A stretch of DNA of 64,000 nt from Halapricum salinum (GTDB lineage Archaea; Halobacteriota; Halobacteria; Halobacteriales; Haloarculaceae): NCBI RefSeq assembly GCF_004799665.1, contig NZ_CP031310.1, positions 3,388,057 to 3,452,056 of the forward strand, read 5' to 3'. The notes below the pieces were generated by a model. The model was given only the letters and a program-made list of their open reading frames with translations. It did not search any database and was not told the origin of the DNA. The translations under genes and the position numbers were made by a program. Below are positions 18,879 to 27,631 of the stretch, piece after piece; within the stretch, counting starts at the first letter, position 1; every line of letters starts with the position of its first letter.

Positions 18879-20882
18879 TCAGACGGTCGCGTCCGGCAGG
18901 TAGTCAGTGAGCGACTCGCGTTCGACGATACCGGCGAGCGACTCGGCATCGATCAGTTCGACGTCGGTCGCGATCGCCCGACGGGCGGCACTCGGGGCGA
19001 CGGTCACGTTCGCCACGAGCACGGCTCGATCGGCCCCGGCAGAATTACGTCGGTCGACGAGACCCTCGACATCGGCTTCGGTCGTCGTCCCCTCCGTGAC
19101 GACTCCGAGGACGAGTTCCTCGGCCATCGGGGCTTCGCGGCTCGCCCTGACGCCCGGCGCCCCCTCGATCCGTGCGGTTGACCAGCCGAGTGTCGACCAG
19201 ACGGCGTCGACGAGCTCCGACAGTTCCGACGCGTCGAGTGTCTCTATTGCATCGACTACAGTGGCGTCAGGATCCGAATCCTCGACGACCGCGTCCCGAA
19301 GTGAGTCCTCGTTACGTGGGGCTTCCCCCTGCGGTGAGCGGTCGACGTCAGGCCCGACGCTATCGTCGAACGAGCGGTCTTCCTCTGCGTCGATCGGATC
19401 GAGTCCAGTCGGCTCAGATTGGTGATCGGTGTGGTCCTCCTCGGCCAGCGTCACCCAGTTGTCGAAGTCGTCGTAGTCCGTCGACGAGTCGTCCGTCTCG
19501 GTTCCCGCCTGGGAGGTGGAGGGGTCCTCACGAGCCACGTCACCTGACTCAGTCGGGTCCGCGGTCGCCTCGGAGACGGTGGTCGTCGCCCCACGAATCC
19601 GTTCTTCCAACGTCTCCAGGCGTTCCTGCAGTTCCGGGACGGCGTCGGGGTCGAACTCACTAGCGAGGTCGGTCGCCGCTTCGAGGTTGTCCATCGCCTC
19701 GGCGTAGGCAGACCGGGCCCCGGAGTAGTCGTCGTGTTCGAGCAACTGTTCGGCGTCGTCGACCCGATCGTCCGTGAGTTCACGTCTGGCAGCCAGTATC
19801 TCCTCGACGACGCCGACGACACGATCGCGAACGAGGTCAACATCGCCATCGAATCGCTTCTGTTCGTGACCCCAGTCGAGTTCGATCACCCGTCGGTACA
19901 GTTCGAGGGCGTCTCCCCAGTGCTCGAGTGCTTCGGCTGTCGTCGAAGCGTCCCGCGCTCGAGAACAGGCTTCGTTCGCACGTCTGAGCGGGGCTTTCGA
20001 GAGGTGATCCAGATTGCCGTCGACGTGGGCGATCCGCTCGCGCATCGCGTCGGCCTTGTCGGGGTCGAGACCGTAGATATCCAGGATTGTCGTGTACTCT
20101 TCGCGGGCAGCACTGAACTGATCGTATGCGCGTTCGAACTGGTCGTCACGCCAGTGTCGCTCGGCTTCGTCGACCAGATGTGTCGCCCTGGAAGCGTGAA
20201 CGCGCCGTTTGGTTTCACGATACCGCCGTTCGACCTGGTCGATCCTGTCGTGGATGCCCGAACTGGCTTCCGACGAGAGGTCGTCGGTGGCCCCGTCGGC
20301 CTCGTCGAGAGTCCGACGAGCACGAGCGACCGCCTCTTTTGCCGCGTCGTAGTCGCGAGACTTCTCCCCCTGGGATGCGTCGACGAGGTGTTTCCGAGCG
20401 TCGTCGAGGAGTTCCTCGACTTTGATCCACGCCCACGATACTGTCTCGAGAAACGAGACGACACGGTCGGTGTCGACATCTTTGAGATAGACGTGATACG
20501 TCGACCCATCGTTGGCGTCGATCGTCAGTTGCTCGCGGATCAACCCGCTGTCGACCGAGACCCGATCGACATCCGACAGACGGACGCTTTCGTCCCAGTC
20601 GCCGTCCTCACGGCCACCGCCGACGACGAACTGGACGCGTCGGTCGGTGATGGCTGTGATCGCTCGATACCCCGATCCGGGGACGATACGCTCGGTGTCG
20701 CCCGATCGCTCGCGTGTGAGACCGCGCTTGCCGCTTCCGAATACAAACAGTGGCGTCTCTTCCTGATCCAGATACGAAATCAGCGGCGCACCTTCCAGAT
20801 ACCCGTCAGTGAACAGTCCGCCGCGACCCGTCTCTGTCAGGAGTTCGTCGTCGACTTGCCATTGGTCCCCGCCAGGTTTCAT
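18879..20882 (-). CDS. PH-like domain / coiled-coil / endonuclease-fold C-terminus protein
   Basis: The 667-residue protein has four visible parts. An N-terminal beta-rich segment (about 30-150) resembles a bacterial/archaeal PH domain: I-T-D-R-R-V-Q-F-V-V-G near 77. A long helical region (about 150-430) has TPR- or coiled-coil-like repeats. An acidic low-complexity linker (about 435-555) follows. The C-terminal domain (about 555-667) runs L-S-E-L-V-D-A-V-W, A-V-L-V-A-N-V-T and V-E-L-I-D-A-E-S-L, which fits a Mrr-like restriction-endonuclease fold. The D...(E/Q)xK catalytic set is not evident (G-V-V-T-E-G occupies the usual QxK strand). It lies just downstream of the salactin-like gene on the same strand. 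Function unknown. Confidence 0.6.
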   Translation of the reverse strand: MKPGGDQWQVDDELLTETGRGGLFTDGYLEGAPLISYLDQEETPLFVFGSGKRGLTRERSGDTERIVPGSGYRAITAITDRRVQFVVGGGREDGDWDESVRLSDVDRVSVDSGLIREQLTIDANDGSTYHVYLKDVDTDRVVSFLETVSWAWIKVEELLDDARKHLVDASQGEKSRDYDAAKEAVARARRTLDEADGATDDLSSEASSGIHDRIDQVERRYRETKRRVHASRATHLVDEAERHWRDDQFERAYDQFSAAREEYTTILDIYGLDPDKADAMRERIAHVDGNLDHLSKAPLRRANEACSRARDASTTAEALEHWGDALELYRRVIELDWGHEQKRFDGDVDLVRDRVVGVVEEILAARRELTDDRVDDAEQLLEHDDYSGARSAYAEAMDNLEAATDLASEFDPDAVPELQERLETLEERIRGATTTVSEATADPTESGDVAREDPSTSQAGTETDDSSTDYDDFDNWVTLAEEDHTDHQSEPTGLDPIDAEEDRSFDDSVGPDVDRSPQGEAPRNEDSLRDAVVEDSDPDATVVDAIETLDASELSELVDAVWSTLGWSTARIEGAPGVRASREAPMAEELVLGVVTEGTTTEADVEGLVDRRNSAGADRAVLVANVTVAPSAARRAIATDVELIDAESLAGIVERESLTDYLPDATV

Positions 20883-20955
20883 CGATGATACTCAGATGTA
20901 CGTTATCGGGGTTCTTTAATACCACAGTAATAATTTTGATATGATTATTCGAGTT

Positions 20956-20962
20956 AAAAAAA
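20956..20962 (-). terminator. oligo-T terminator after the salactin-like gene
   Basis: A run of seven A on the + strand is seven T on the transcribed (-) strand, about 27 bp after the stop of the salactin-like gene. Archaeal transcription commonly ends at such T tracts. No stable hairpin precedes it. Confidence 0.4.
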
Positions 20963-20988
20963 TACCCCGAATCGTGACGGACAGAGCG

Positions 20989-22053
20989 CTACTCGATGAG
21001 GTGGGAGGCGATTCGCTGGGCACCGAGTGTCGCGGCGAGGTCGGGTTGGTCGGAGGTCGTCGCTTCGATGTCGCGGTTCAACTCCTCGCTGGCGCGTTCG
21101 GCGAACTCGTCGACGATACCGGGGACGCAGGCCATCCCGCCGGTGAGGACGACCGGTTTCTCCAGTGCCAGTTTGTACACTTTCATGTAGTCGTTGGCCA
21201 GTTCCGGGAGGAACGTGTTACAGAACTCCTCGACGGCGTCGTCGACGTACTCGTCGACCGCGTCCATGACGCTGCGCTCGATCGTGAACTCGTGGGCGCC
21301 GCCGCCGGGCTGCTGGATGATGTCGGTAAAGGGCTCGTAATCTTCGAAGTCGGCGTGCTCTTCCTTGTACTCGCGAGCAGTCTGGACGTCGATGTTGACC
21401 CGGCCCTGCGTCTCCTCTTCGACGTAGTTCGCGATGACACGATCGACCTCGTTGCCAGTGACTGCGCCAGTGGTGAACGGAGCGAGTTGCTCACCCCGCC
21501 GGTACGCCGAGGCTTCGAGGTTGGTCGAGCCCATGTTCACAGCCAGGAAGATCTCGTTGATCGCCTCCAGATCGTCGCCGAAGGCTGGGATCGAGCCACA
21601 CAGCGACTCGGGATAGCTCTGGACTAACTCCTCGCCGATGGAACTGTCTCCGATGACGCTTTCGAGATTTGCCAGCCCTTTCTCGTTGTCTATCGTCGGA
21701 ATCGCGTAGACGACCGCGCTGTCGGTCGGGATGTCGTTGGCGTCGATGACCTCCTCGAAGAACGTCGACGTGAGTTCGGCCCGATCGTCGTCCTCGGGAA
21801 GCCCGGACCGCAGCATGAACTCGACGCGGTCTGGGTACTCCCTGGCGGCCTCCTCACCGTAGAGGACGCGCTCCTCGCCCGTCAGAGCGTCCTCGTAGGT
21901 CGCCAGACACGTCAGCGTCCGGATGACTTCCATCTCCCCGTCTTCGTCGGGGTATGCGATGACCGTCCGCGTACTCCCCAGTTTGACGCCGATCGGAACC
22001 GGCCCGTCGGTCGACTGATCGTCCGCATCGTCGTCCGTGTCGTCGTCGCTCAT
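20989..22053 (-). CDS. salactin-like actin homologue
   Basis: The start at 22053 gives an acidic head M-S-D-D-D-T-D-D-D. The upstream in-frame codons lie in the promoter. The 354-residue protein has the actin-superfamily nucleotide-binding set. The phosphate-1 motif is G-V-K-L-G-S-T-R-T near residue 22, the phosphate-2 motif is L-A-V-N-M-G-S-T-N near residue 170, and the adenosine motif is V-L-T-G-G-M-A-C-V-P-G near residue 303. It lacks Hsp70 substrate-binding or MreB-like membrane features. Salactin of Halobacterium is a filament-forming, dynamically unstable actin linked to DNA distribution. I infer this is its orthologue or close relative, not proven without alignment. Tandem 57-bp repeats lie upstream. 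Confidence 0.75.
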   Translation of the reverse strand: MSDDDTDDDADDQSTDGPVPIGVKLGSTRTVIAYPDEDGEMEVIRTLTCLATYEDALTGEERVLYGEEAAREYPDRVEFMLRSGLPEDDDRAELTSTFFEEVIDANDIPTDSAVVYAIPTIDNEKGLANLESVIGDSSIGEELVQSYPESLCGSIPAFGDDLEAINEIFLAVNMGSTNLEASAYRRGEQLAPFTTGAVTGNEVDRVIANYVEEETQGRVNIDVQTAREYKEEHADFEDYEPFTDIIQQPGGGAHEFTIERSVMDAVDEYVDDAVEEFCNTFLPELANDYMKVYKLALEKPVVLTGGMACVPGIVDEFAERASEELNRDIEATTSDQPDLAATLGAQRIASHLIE

Positions 22054-22076
22054 ACGCTCGCCTGATTGTCCCCCCG

Positions 22077-22087
22077 AAGTATATAAC
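22077..22087 (-). promoter_or_regulatory. TATA box for the salactin-like gene
   Basis: On the - strand the sequence reads GTTATATACTT, ending about 24 bp before the start codon at 22053. That spacing predicts transcription starting at or next to the ATG, a leaderless mRNA. Confidence 0.5.
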
Positions 22088-22165
22088 TGCACGCAAAAAG
22101 TAATATACCTGATGTGATTCGACCGGGCTGGAGCCGCCGGATTGGATTCCAGTCGTCATTGACGC

Positions 22166-22311
22166 GCAGCCGTGCCGGCCGTCGACACAACATCTCCCGG
22201 CTGGACTACTCGCAGACGAGACTGCTCACGAGCCGCCGTCGACACAACGTCTCCCGGCTGGACTACTCGCGCATGAACGCGCTCACGAGCCGCCGTCGAC
22301 ACAACTTCTCC
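22166..22311 (+). repeat. 57-bp tandem repeat array (three units, the last partial)
   Basis: The core GTCGACACAAC occurs at 22181, 22238 and 22295, exactly 57 bp apart. Units one and two share CTCCCGGCTGGACTACTCGC and CTCACGAGCCG; unit three is cut after CTTCTCCC. The array fills much of the 340-bp gap between the divergent salactin-like and FlaD/E-like genes. No supported gene covers it: the open frame through it runs into the next gene out of frame. An inverted copy of the same unit is at 23879-23985. Confidence 0.85.
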
Positions 22312-22393
22312 CCTCTTGCACCCGTCAGACGACCGTCAGACCCGGGTACAAGATTTAACACCTCGCAGAATCAATATTGCTGTAATAACCAGC

Positions 22394-22903
22394 ATGACGA
22401 TCAATCCGAAGGATTACGACCTCGACGAGCTCAGGAAGATGGCCCGCAAGCGGGGGTCGAAGCGGGCCGTTCCCGACGAAGAAGAGAGTGTCCCGGAGCC
22501 GGAACCCGAGCCCGATCTCGACTGGGAGCCGCTCGAAGACGGCGACCCCTCGATGGGCGAAGACGCGTTTCGGGCCAGACTGTACCGGGAGCTGATGCCA
22601 CTGACAGCCGGGAGTCAGGAGATGTCGAAACCGTATCTCGCGGCGCTGCCCGAGACCGAAGCCGCCGAGTTTCTCATCTTCGAGTGGCTGGAGTTTCTGC
22701 TGTTGCACGGCGACTTTCGCGGCGCTCAGGAAGCGCTGACCTACTACGAGTCGATCGAGTGGATCACCGAGGACGTCGCTTCGACACTGGGCGACTACCT
22801 GCTGGGAATCGAAGACGTCGGAGCGGCCGACACGGCCGCCCTCGACGTCGACGACCACCTCCTCAGTCTCGTCTACATCGCGAAACTGGCTGCGATGCAC
22901 TGA
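22394..22903 (+). CDS. stand-alone FlaD/FlaE-domain protein
   Basis: The ATG at 22394 gives M-T-I-N-P-K-D-Y-D-L-D-E-L-R-K. The 169-residue protein has an acidic Pro/Glu-rich linker (about 28-45), then a FlaD/E domain: K-P-Y-L-A-A-L-P near residue 78, F-L-I-F-E-W-L-E-F-L-L near 93, Y-Y-E-S-I-E-W-I near 117. In archaea this domain belongs to the cytosolic archaellum parts that link the motor to chemotaxis signalling. No other archaellum gene is in the window. It is divergent from the actin homologue across the repeat array. A TATA-like AGATTTAACA lies about 38 bp upstream. Confidence 0.75.
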   Translation: MTINPKDYDLDELRKMARKRGSKRAVPDEEESVPEPEPEPDLDWEPLEDGDPSMGEDAFRARLYRELMPLTAGSQEMSKPYLAALPETEAAEFLIFEWLEFLLLHGDFRGAQEALTYYESIEWITEDVASTLGDYLLGIEDVGAADTAALDVDDHLLSLVYIAKLAAMH

Positions 22904-23015
22904 TCGGCGCTTTCGCGAGAATTCTCGAGGACGGCCGTCCGTTGGCGGGCGGTCGAGAAACCAAAGCTTATACATCTCTCATTCGAAGCGTCTCCAGAAC
23001 TGATAGTACTCGAAA

Positions 23016-23876
23016 ATGTCCCTCGCTACAGTCATTGCTATCGTCGGTGTGGTGGTCCTCTCGAGTCTCGCGACCACCTGTGCCCTCTGCATCGACCGCA
23101 AGCGTTTCCGTCGTGAGTTCGCGTCGCTCGACGAGACGCTATACGAGGTGTTTCCCTACCTCGCAGTCATCGGGACCGTCCTCATGTTCAAAGGCGTCGT
23201 CCACGAGCCCAGCGTCCAGTTCTCGCGGGCACTGAACTGGGATATCACGGCTGAGATATACGCCATCGAAGGGCTGTTCGTCGCATACGTACAGGACCTG
23301 ACACCCGAGGTACTCGTCCCTGTGTTCTCGGGGTTCTACATGTTCGGGTTCACGTACCTGTTGATCGCCCCGATTCTCGTGTACTTCCTCACATCGACGG
23401 TGCGCCCCCTGAAGGAACTGCTCGTCGCCTACTCCCTGAATTATCTCGTCGGGATCACGTTCTACACCCTCTTTGTGGCCTATGGACCTCGTCTTTACCT
23501 CGGTTCCCGCGTAGAGGGGTCGATGTATGCCCTGTTCCCCGAGACGCAGACCCTGACGCAGGCAGTCTCGGCAAATACGAACGTGTTCCCGTCGCTACAT
23601 GCGTCACTGTCGATTATCGTCCTGTTGTTCGCCTGGCAGACACGCGACCGACACTCCAGGTGGCTCGCCATCGCGTCGGTCGTCGCGACCAGCGTCGTCC
23701 TCTCGACGATGATCCTCGGGATTCACTGGCTCACGGACGTCGTGGCGGGCGTCGTACTGGCGGTCGTGTGCGTCCTCGGAGCCGATCGGATCGTCTCCGC
23801 CATCGATGGCGGAGAACACCGGTCCGCATTCGATCACGAAACCGATGGGGCGACTTCGACGCGCTCGGACGACTAG
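23016..23876 (+). CDS. PAP2-family membrane phosphatase
   Basis: The 286-residue protein has about six membrane segments. The PAP2 catalytic core is split as usual: F-P-S-L-H-A-S near residue 193 and G-I-H-W-L-T-D-V-V-A-G near residue 237, supplying the two catalytic histidines. The first motif (K-x6-RP) is less clear. The layout resembles inositol-phosphoceramide/phosphatidate phosphatase-type enzymes acting on lipid phosphates. The C-terminal tail is polar and acidic. The stop codon is followed directly by the inverted repeat copy at 23879. Confidence 0.8.
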   Translation: MSLATVIAIVGVVVLSSLATTCALCIDRKRFRREFASLDETLYEVFPYLAVIGTVLMFKGVVHEPSVQFSRALNWDITAEIYAIEGLFVAYVQDLTPEVLVPVFSGFYMFGFTYLLIAPILVYFLTSTVRPLKELLVAYSLNYLVGITFYTLFVAYGPRLYLGSRVEGSMYALFPETQTLTQAVSANTNVFPSLHASLSIIVLLFAWQTRDRHSRWLAIASVVATSVVLSTMILGIHWLTDVVAGVVLAVVCVLGADRIVSAIDGGEHRSAFDHETDGATSTRSDD

Positions 23877-23878
23877 CA

Positions 23879-23985
23879 GTGTCGACGGCCGGCACGGCTG
23901 CACGTTTCTGCTGCAGCCAGTCCAGCCGGGAGACGTTGTGTCGACGGCCGGCTCGTGAGCGGTCTCGTCTGCGAGTAGTCCGAGG
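23879..23985 (-). repeat. inverted copy of the 22.2-kb repeat
   Basis: Read on the - strand this segment contains GACTACTCGCAGACGAGA, GCTCACGAGCC and GCCGTCGACACAACGTCTCC, then a second GTGCCGGCCGTCGACAC. These match the units at 22166-22311 in opposite orientation. Two cores are present, at 23938-23945 and 23879-23886, 59 bp apart. The FlaD/E-like and PAP2 genes are therefore enclosed by inverted repeats. Confidence 0.8.
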
Positions 23986-24089
23986 ACGACTGACCAGAGT
24001 TAAGGTCGTCGCGTCAATTCTCTCGGGTATGAGACATTCACCAGCCCCGCTTCTCTCTACGATGCGAATGAGCCTGCGGAGGGACGACG

Positions 24090-24539
24090 ATGGCTGAGCT
24101 GTTCGAAAAGATCCTCGTGCCGGTCGCGAGCCGGGAGGACGCGAGCGCGACAGCAGCCGCGCTGGCGGGCCACGAGGCCGGTGATATCGTCGCCGTCCAC
24201 GTGATCGAGAAGGCTGGCGGCGCCATCGACAAGGCTGGCGTGGAACAGCGTGAGCTGGAGGCCGAGGAGATTTTCGATGACTTCCGGGAGGCACTAGGGC
24301 GCCCCATCGAGACGAAGATCACCTACGGCACGGACGTCGCCGAGGCGATCTTCGATGTCGCCCACGACGTCGGCGCGAGCAGTATCGTCATCACGCCACG
24401 CGGCGGAAGCCGCTGGATTCGACTGCTGACGGGCGATGTCGCGCTCTCGCTGGTCACCGAGTCCGACCTTCCAGTGGTCGTCTTACCCGACCAGACCCAG
24501 GAAGGACCAACCGACGAGGAGGCAATCGAGGATGAGTAG
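24090..24539 (+). CDS. universal stress protein-like domain protein
   Basis: The 149-residue protein begins F-E-K-I-L-V-P-V-A-S-R-E-D, the first Usp strand. It ends with G-G-S-R-W-I-R-L-L-T-G-D-V-A followed by L-P-V-V-V-L-P, a divergent form of the nucleotide-binding signature. The stop overlaps the start of the APC transporter gene (GATGAGTAG), so the two are translationally coupled and the protein probably works with that transporter. Confidence 0.8.
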   Translation: MAELFEKILVPVASREDASATAAALAGHEAGDIVAVHVIEKAGGAIDKAGVEQRELEAEEIFDDFREALGRPIETKITYGTDVAEAIFDVAHDVGASSIVITPRGGSRWIRLLTGDVALSLVTESDLPVVVLPDQTQEGPTDEEAIEDE

Positions 24540-26784
24540 CGGGGACGAAGAACTCGCGAAAGACCTCGGGCCGCTGGCGGCGCTGACGATCGGCGTCGGG
24601 ACGATGATCGGCGCCGGGATCTTCGTGTTGCCGGGCGCGGCCGTCGAGACCGCGGGGTCGCTGGCGGTCGCGGCGTTCGTCGTCGGCGGGGCAATTGCAC
24701 TGCTGACGGCGCTCTCGGCGTCGGAACTCGGGACTGCCATGCCCAAATCCGGCGGCGCGTACTTCTACGTCAACCACGCGCTCGGGCCGCTGTTCGGCTC
24801 GATCGCCGGCTGGGCCAACTGGCTCGGGCTGGCCTTTGCCTCGGCCTTCTACATGGTCGGCTTCGGCGAGTACATCCAGTTGATCATCGGCGTCTCCGGG
24901 GCGATCAGCCTCGGCCCCGTCTCTCTGAACGTCGCCACGATCATCGGGCTCGTCGGCGCAGCCTTCTTCGTCGGCGTCAACTACGTCGGTGCCAAGGAGA
25001 CCGGTGCGCTCCAGAACGTCATCGTCATCATCCTGGTGGCGATCCTGGCAGTCTTCACGTTCATCGGGGGCCTCCAGGCCGATATCTCGAATCTGCCCGC
25101 GAACGAAGGTCTGCCCAACATGCTCACGGCCACGGGATTCATTTTCGTCTCGTATCTCGGGTTCGTCCAGATCACGAGCGTCGCCGAGGAGATCAAAGAA
25201 CCGGGGAAGAACCTCCCGCGCGCCGTCATCGGGAGCGTCGTCCTCGTGACCGGGATCTACGCCCTGGTGCTGTTCGTGATGAGCGGGGCCGTCGAGCCCG
25301 GATTCATCGCGGGCATCGGCGGCGACGATATCGCCGTCGTCGAGGTCGCCGACATCCTGATGGGGCCGGTCGGGGCGGTCGCGATGCTGTTCGGTGGGTT
25401 GCTGGCGACTGCCTCGTCGGCCAATGCCTCGATCCTGGCCTCCTCGCGGATCAACTTCGCGATGGGCCGGGACGAGATCGTCTCGCCGGACCTCAACGAG
25501 GTCCACCCGCGGTTCGCGACGCCGTACAAGTCCATCGCGATCACGGGCGGATTGATCCTCGCCTTCATTCTGGGGTCCGACCTGATCGGCGGGGACGCCA
25601 TCCTCACGCTGTCGGGGACGGCGAGTTTCCTCCATCTGGTCATCTACGGGCTGCTCAACATCGCACTGATCGTGATGCGGGTCGCAGATCCCGCCGAATA
25701 CAAGCCTGATTTCCGGGTGCCGCTGTATCCGATCACACCGATTATAGGAGCGATCACGTCGTTCGCGCTGATCTACTACATCGATCCGCTCGTCGTCGCG
25801 TTCGGGAGTCTGATCGTCGGTGGGGCAGTCCTCTGGTACGTCTTCTACGCTCGCACCCGGACGACCAAACAGGGCATTCTCAGCGAATACATCCTCGACC
25901 GCTCCGAGGAGATGCCCGAACCAGCCGTCTCGGCGGCAGCGTCGGTCCAACCCGACGGTGGAGAGTACAAGGTGATGGTCCCGCTGGCCAACCCCGAACA
26001 CGAGACGGACCTGATCACGCTCGCGAGTGCGATCGCCAAGCAGCGAAACGGGACTGTCGAGGCGATCCACGTCGTCACCGTCCCGGACCAGACCTCCCTG
26101 CAGTACGGGGCCGATCATATCGACGACCTCGACGCGGAGTCGGGGAATCTCCTCCAGCGCGCTCGCGAGGACGCAGAGACGTTCGGGGTCGATCTCGAAA
26201 CGAGTACGATCATCTCCCACGAGTCCTTCGAAGAGATCTTCGACGCGGCCCGGGATCACGCGGCCGACCTCGTCGTGATGGGGTGGGGTGAAGATTCGCA
26301 CGGGTCGCCCGGCCGCGCCGAGAGCGCGATGGACGAGGTCATGCAGGACATCCCCTGTGACTTCCTCGTGCTCAAAGATCGTGGCTTCGATCCATCGAAG
26401 ATCCTGCTCCCGACCGCAGGCGGTCCCGACTCGGATCTGAGCGCCGAGATAGCCAAGGTTCTGGCAGCGGAGTACGACTCCGAGATCACGCTCCTCCACG
26501 TCGGTGACACCGAAGCGGAGGCACAGGACTTCCTCGAACTGTGGGCCGACGAACACGGTCTCGACGACGCCGAGTTGCGTGCGGCGACAGGTGACGTCGA
26601 ACAGGCGATCGAGGACGCGGCCCGCGAGTCGACGATGGTCGTCATCGGCGCGACCGAACGCGGCCTGCTCGAACGACTCGTCTCGGGATCGCTCGTGCTG
26701 GACGTCGCCGCCGACGTCGAGTGTTCCGTGTTGCTGGCCGAGCAGGCGCGAAAGCGCTCGTTGTGGCAGCGGCTGTTCGGCTAG
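24532..26784 (+). CDS. APC-superfamily amino-acid transporter with C-terminal Usp domains
   Basis: The ATG at 24532 overlaps the previous stop. The 750-residue protein has about twelve membrane segments in residues 15-440. The first helix carries G-V-G-T-M-I-G-A-G-I-F-V-L-P, the APC substrate-binding signature. Two Usp-like domains follow, at about residues 478-620 (Y-K-V-M-V-P-L-A-N-P) and 622-745 (S-K-I-L-L-P-T-A-G-G). Fusion of APC permeases to Usp domains is frequent in haloarchaea and suggests nucleotide-dependent control of transport. The amino-acid substrate cannot be told. Confidence 0.88.
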   Translation: MSSGDEELAKDLGPLAALTIGVGTMIGAGIFVLPGAAVETAGSLAVAAFVVGGAIALLTALSASELGTAMPKSGGAYFYVNHALGPLFGSIAGWANWLGLAFASAFYMVGFGEYIQLIIGVSGAISLGPVSLNVATIIGLVGAAFFVGVNYVGAKETGALQNVIVIILVAILAVFTFIGGLQADISNLPANEGLPNMLTATGFIFVSYLGFVQITSVAEEIKEPGKNLPRAVIGSVVLVTGIYALVLFVMSGAVEPGFIAGIGGDDIAVVEVADILMGPVGAVAMLFGGLLATASSANASILASSRINFAMGRDEIVSPDLNEVHPRFATPYKSIAITGGLILAFILGSDLIGGDAILTLSGTASFLHLVIYGLLNIALIVMRVADPAEYKPDFRVPLYPITPIIGAITSFALIYYIDPLVVAFGSLIVGGAVLWYVFYARTRTTKQGILSEYILDRSEEMPEPAVSAAASVQPDGGEYKVMVPLANPEHETDLITLASAIAKQRNGTVEAIHVVTVPDQTSLQYGADHIDDLDAESGNLLQRAREDAETFGVDLETSTIISHESFEEIFDAARDHAADLVVMGWGEDSHGSPGRAESAMDEVMQDIPCDFLVLKDRGFDPSKILLPTAGGPDSDLSAEIAKVLAAEYDSEITLLHVGDTEAEAQDFLELWADEHGLDDAELRAATGDVEQAIEDAARESTMVVIGATERGLLERLVSGSLVLDVAADVECSVLLAEQARKRSLWQRLFG

Positions 26785-26977
26785 GACTGATCGCCCTCCC
26801 TGCCAATCAGGTGATTTTTGGTCGTGCCTCCCATACCCACGTGACATGCAGGATCTGCGTCCCGTCGCAGTCCGCCCCGGAACTGACAGCCAGCCACGCG
26901 CTCGCGGATCAGGCTGTCGCTGTCGATAACTTCTCCACTCGCCTGTATCGACTCCGAGGACACTACGCAATCCACCA

Positions 26978-27631
26978 ATGTTCGATCGTATCCGCGAGGA
27001 CGTCCGGACTGCCCGCGCGAAAGACCCGGCAGCGGTCAGTTCCTTCGAAGTCCTCCTCACCTACCCCGGCCTGCACGCTATCTGGTTGTACCGCGTCGCA
27101 CACACCCTCCACGACCACGGGTTCGGCCTGACAGCCCGCCTTCTTTCCCACCTCACCCGCTGGCTGACCGGCGTCGAGATCCACCCCGCCGCGACCGTCG
27201 GCCGGCGGTTCTTCATCGACCACGGCATGGGGACCGTGATCGGCGAAACGTCGGAGATCGGTGACGACGTCCTGATGTACCATGGCGTTACCCTCGGCGG
27301 AAACTCCATGCGTCGCGAGAAGCGCCACCCGACGCTGGAAGACGGCGTGACGATCGGCGCGAACGCGACGCTGATCGGCGACGTGACGATCGGCGAGGGC
27401 GCGACCGTCGGGGCCGGCGCAGTCGTCGTCGAAGACGTCCCCGCAGACGCGACTGTCGTCGGCAACCCTGCTCGCGTGATCGACCGCGAGGACGTGCCCC
27501 TCGAAGAAGGGGCCGCCGCCGTGACCGAGGGCGATGGTTCGGTGGCGGACACAGACGCAGAGTCGTCCGCCGGCAGCGGCGACGCGCTGCTCGGCGCGAA
27601 CTACTGTGACGACGACACTGGTCTCGACTGA
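26978..27631 (+). CDS. cysE: serine O-acetyltransferase
   Basis: CysE makes O-acetylserine from serine and acetyl-CoA, the first step of cysteine synthesis. The 217-residue protein has the helical N-terminus ([11 protein letters not shown] near residue 29). A left-handed beta-helix of hexapeptide repeats runs from about 65 to 165, including the catalytic segment [13 protein letters not shown]. An acidic tail of about 45 residues follows. Its stop (TGA 27629-27631) overlaps the ATG of the alkA-like gene. The 193 bp before it contain no supported gene. Confidence 0.9.
   Translation: MFDRIREDVRTARAKDPAAVSSFEVLLTYPGLHAIWLYRVAHTLHDHGFGLTARLLSHLTRWLTGVEIHPAATVGRRFFIDHGMGTVIGETSEIGDDVLMYHGVTLGGNSMRREKRHPTLEDGVTIGANATLIGDVTIGEGATVGAGAVVVEDVPADATVVGNPARVIDREDVPLEEGAAAVTEGDGSVADTDAESSAGSGDALLGANYCDDDTGLD

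Noticed and set aside
22114..22393. Open frame through the 57-bp repeats giving a 19-residue periodic peptide (R-R-H-N-[IV]-S-R-L-D-Y-S)
   Set aside because: 57 is a multiple of three, so any repeat looks periodic in translation. The frame continues out of phase over the FlaD/E-like gene and has no good start.
26785..26977. Short open frames before cysE
   Set aside because: They are short, not conserved to my knowledge, and interrupted; I see no supported gene in this gap.
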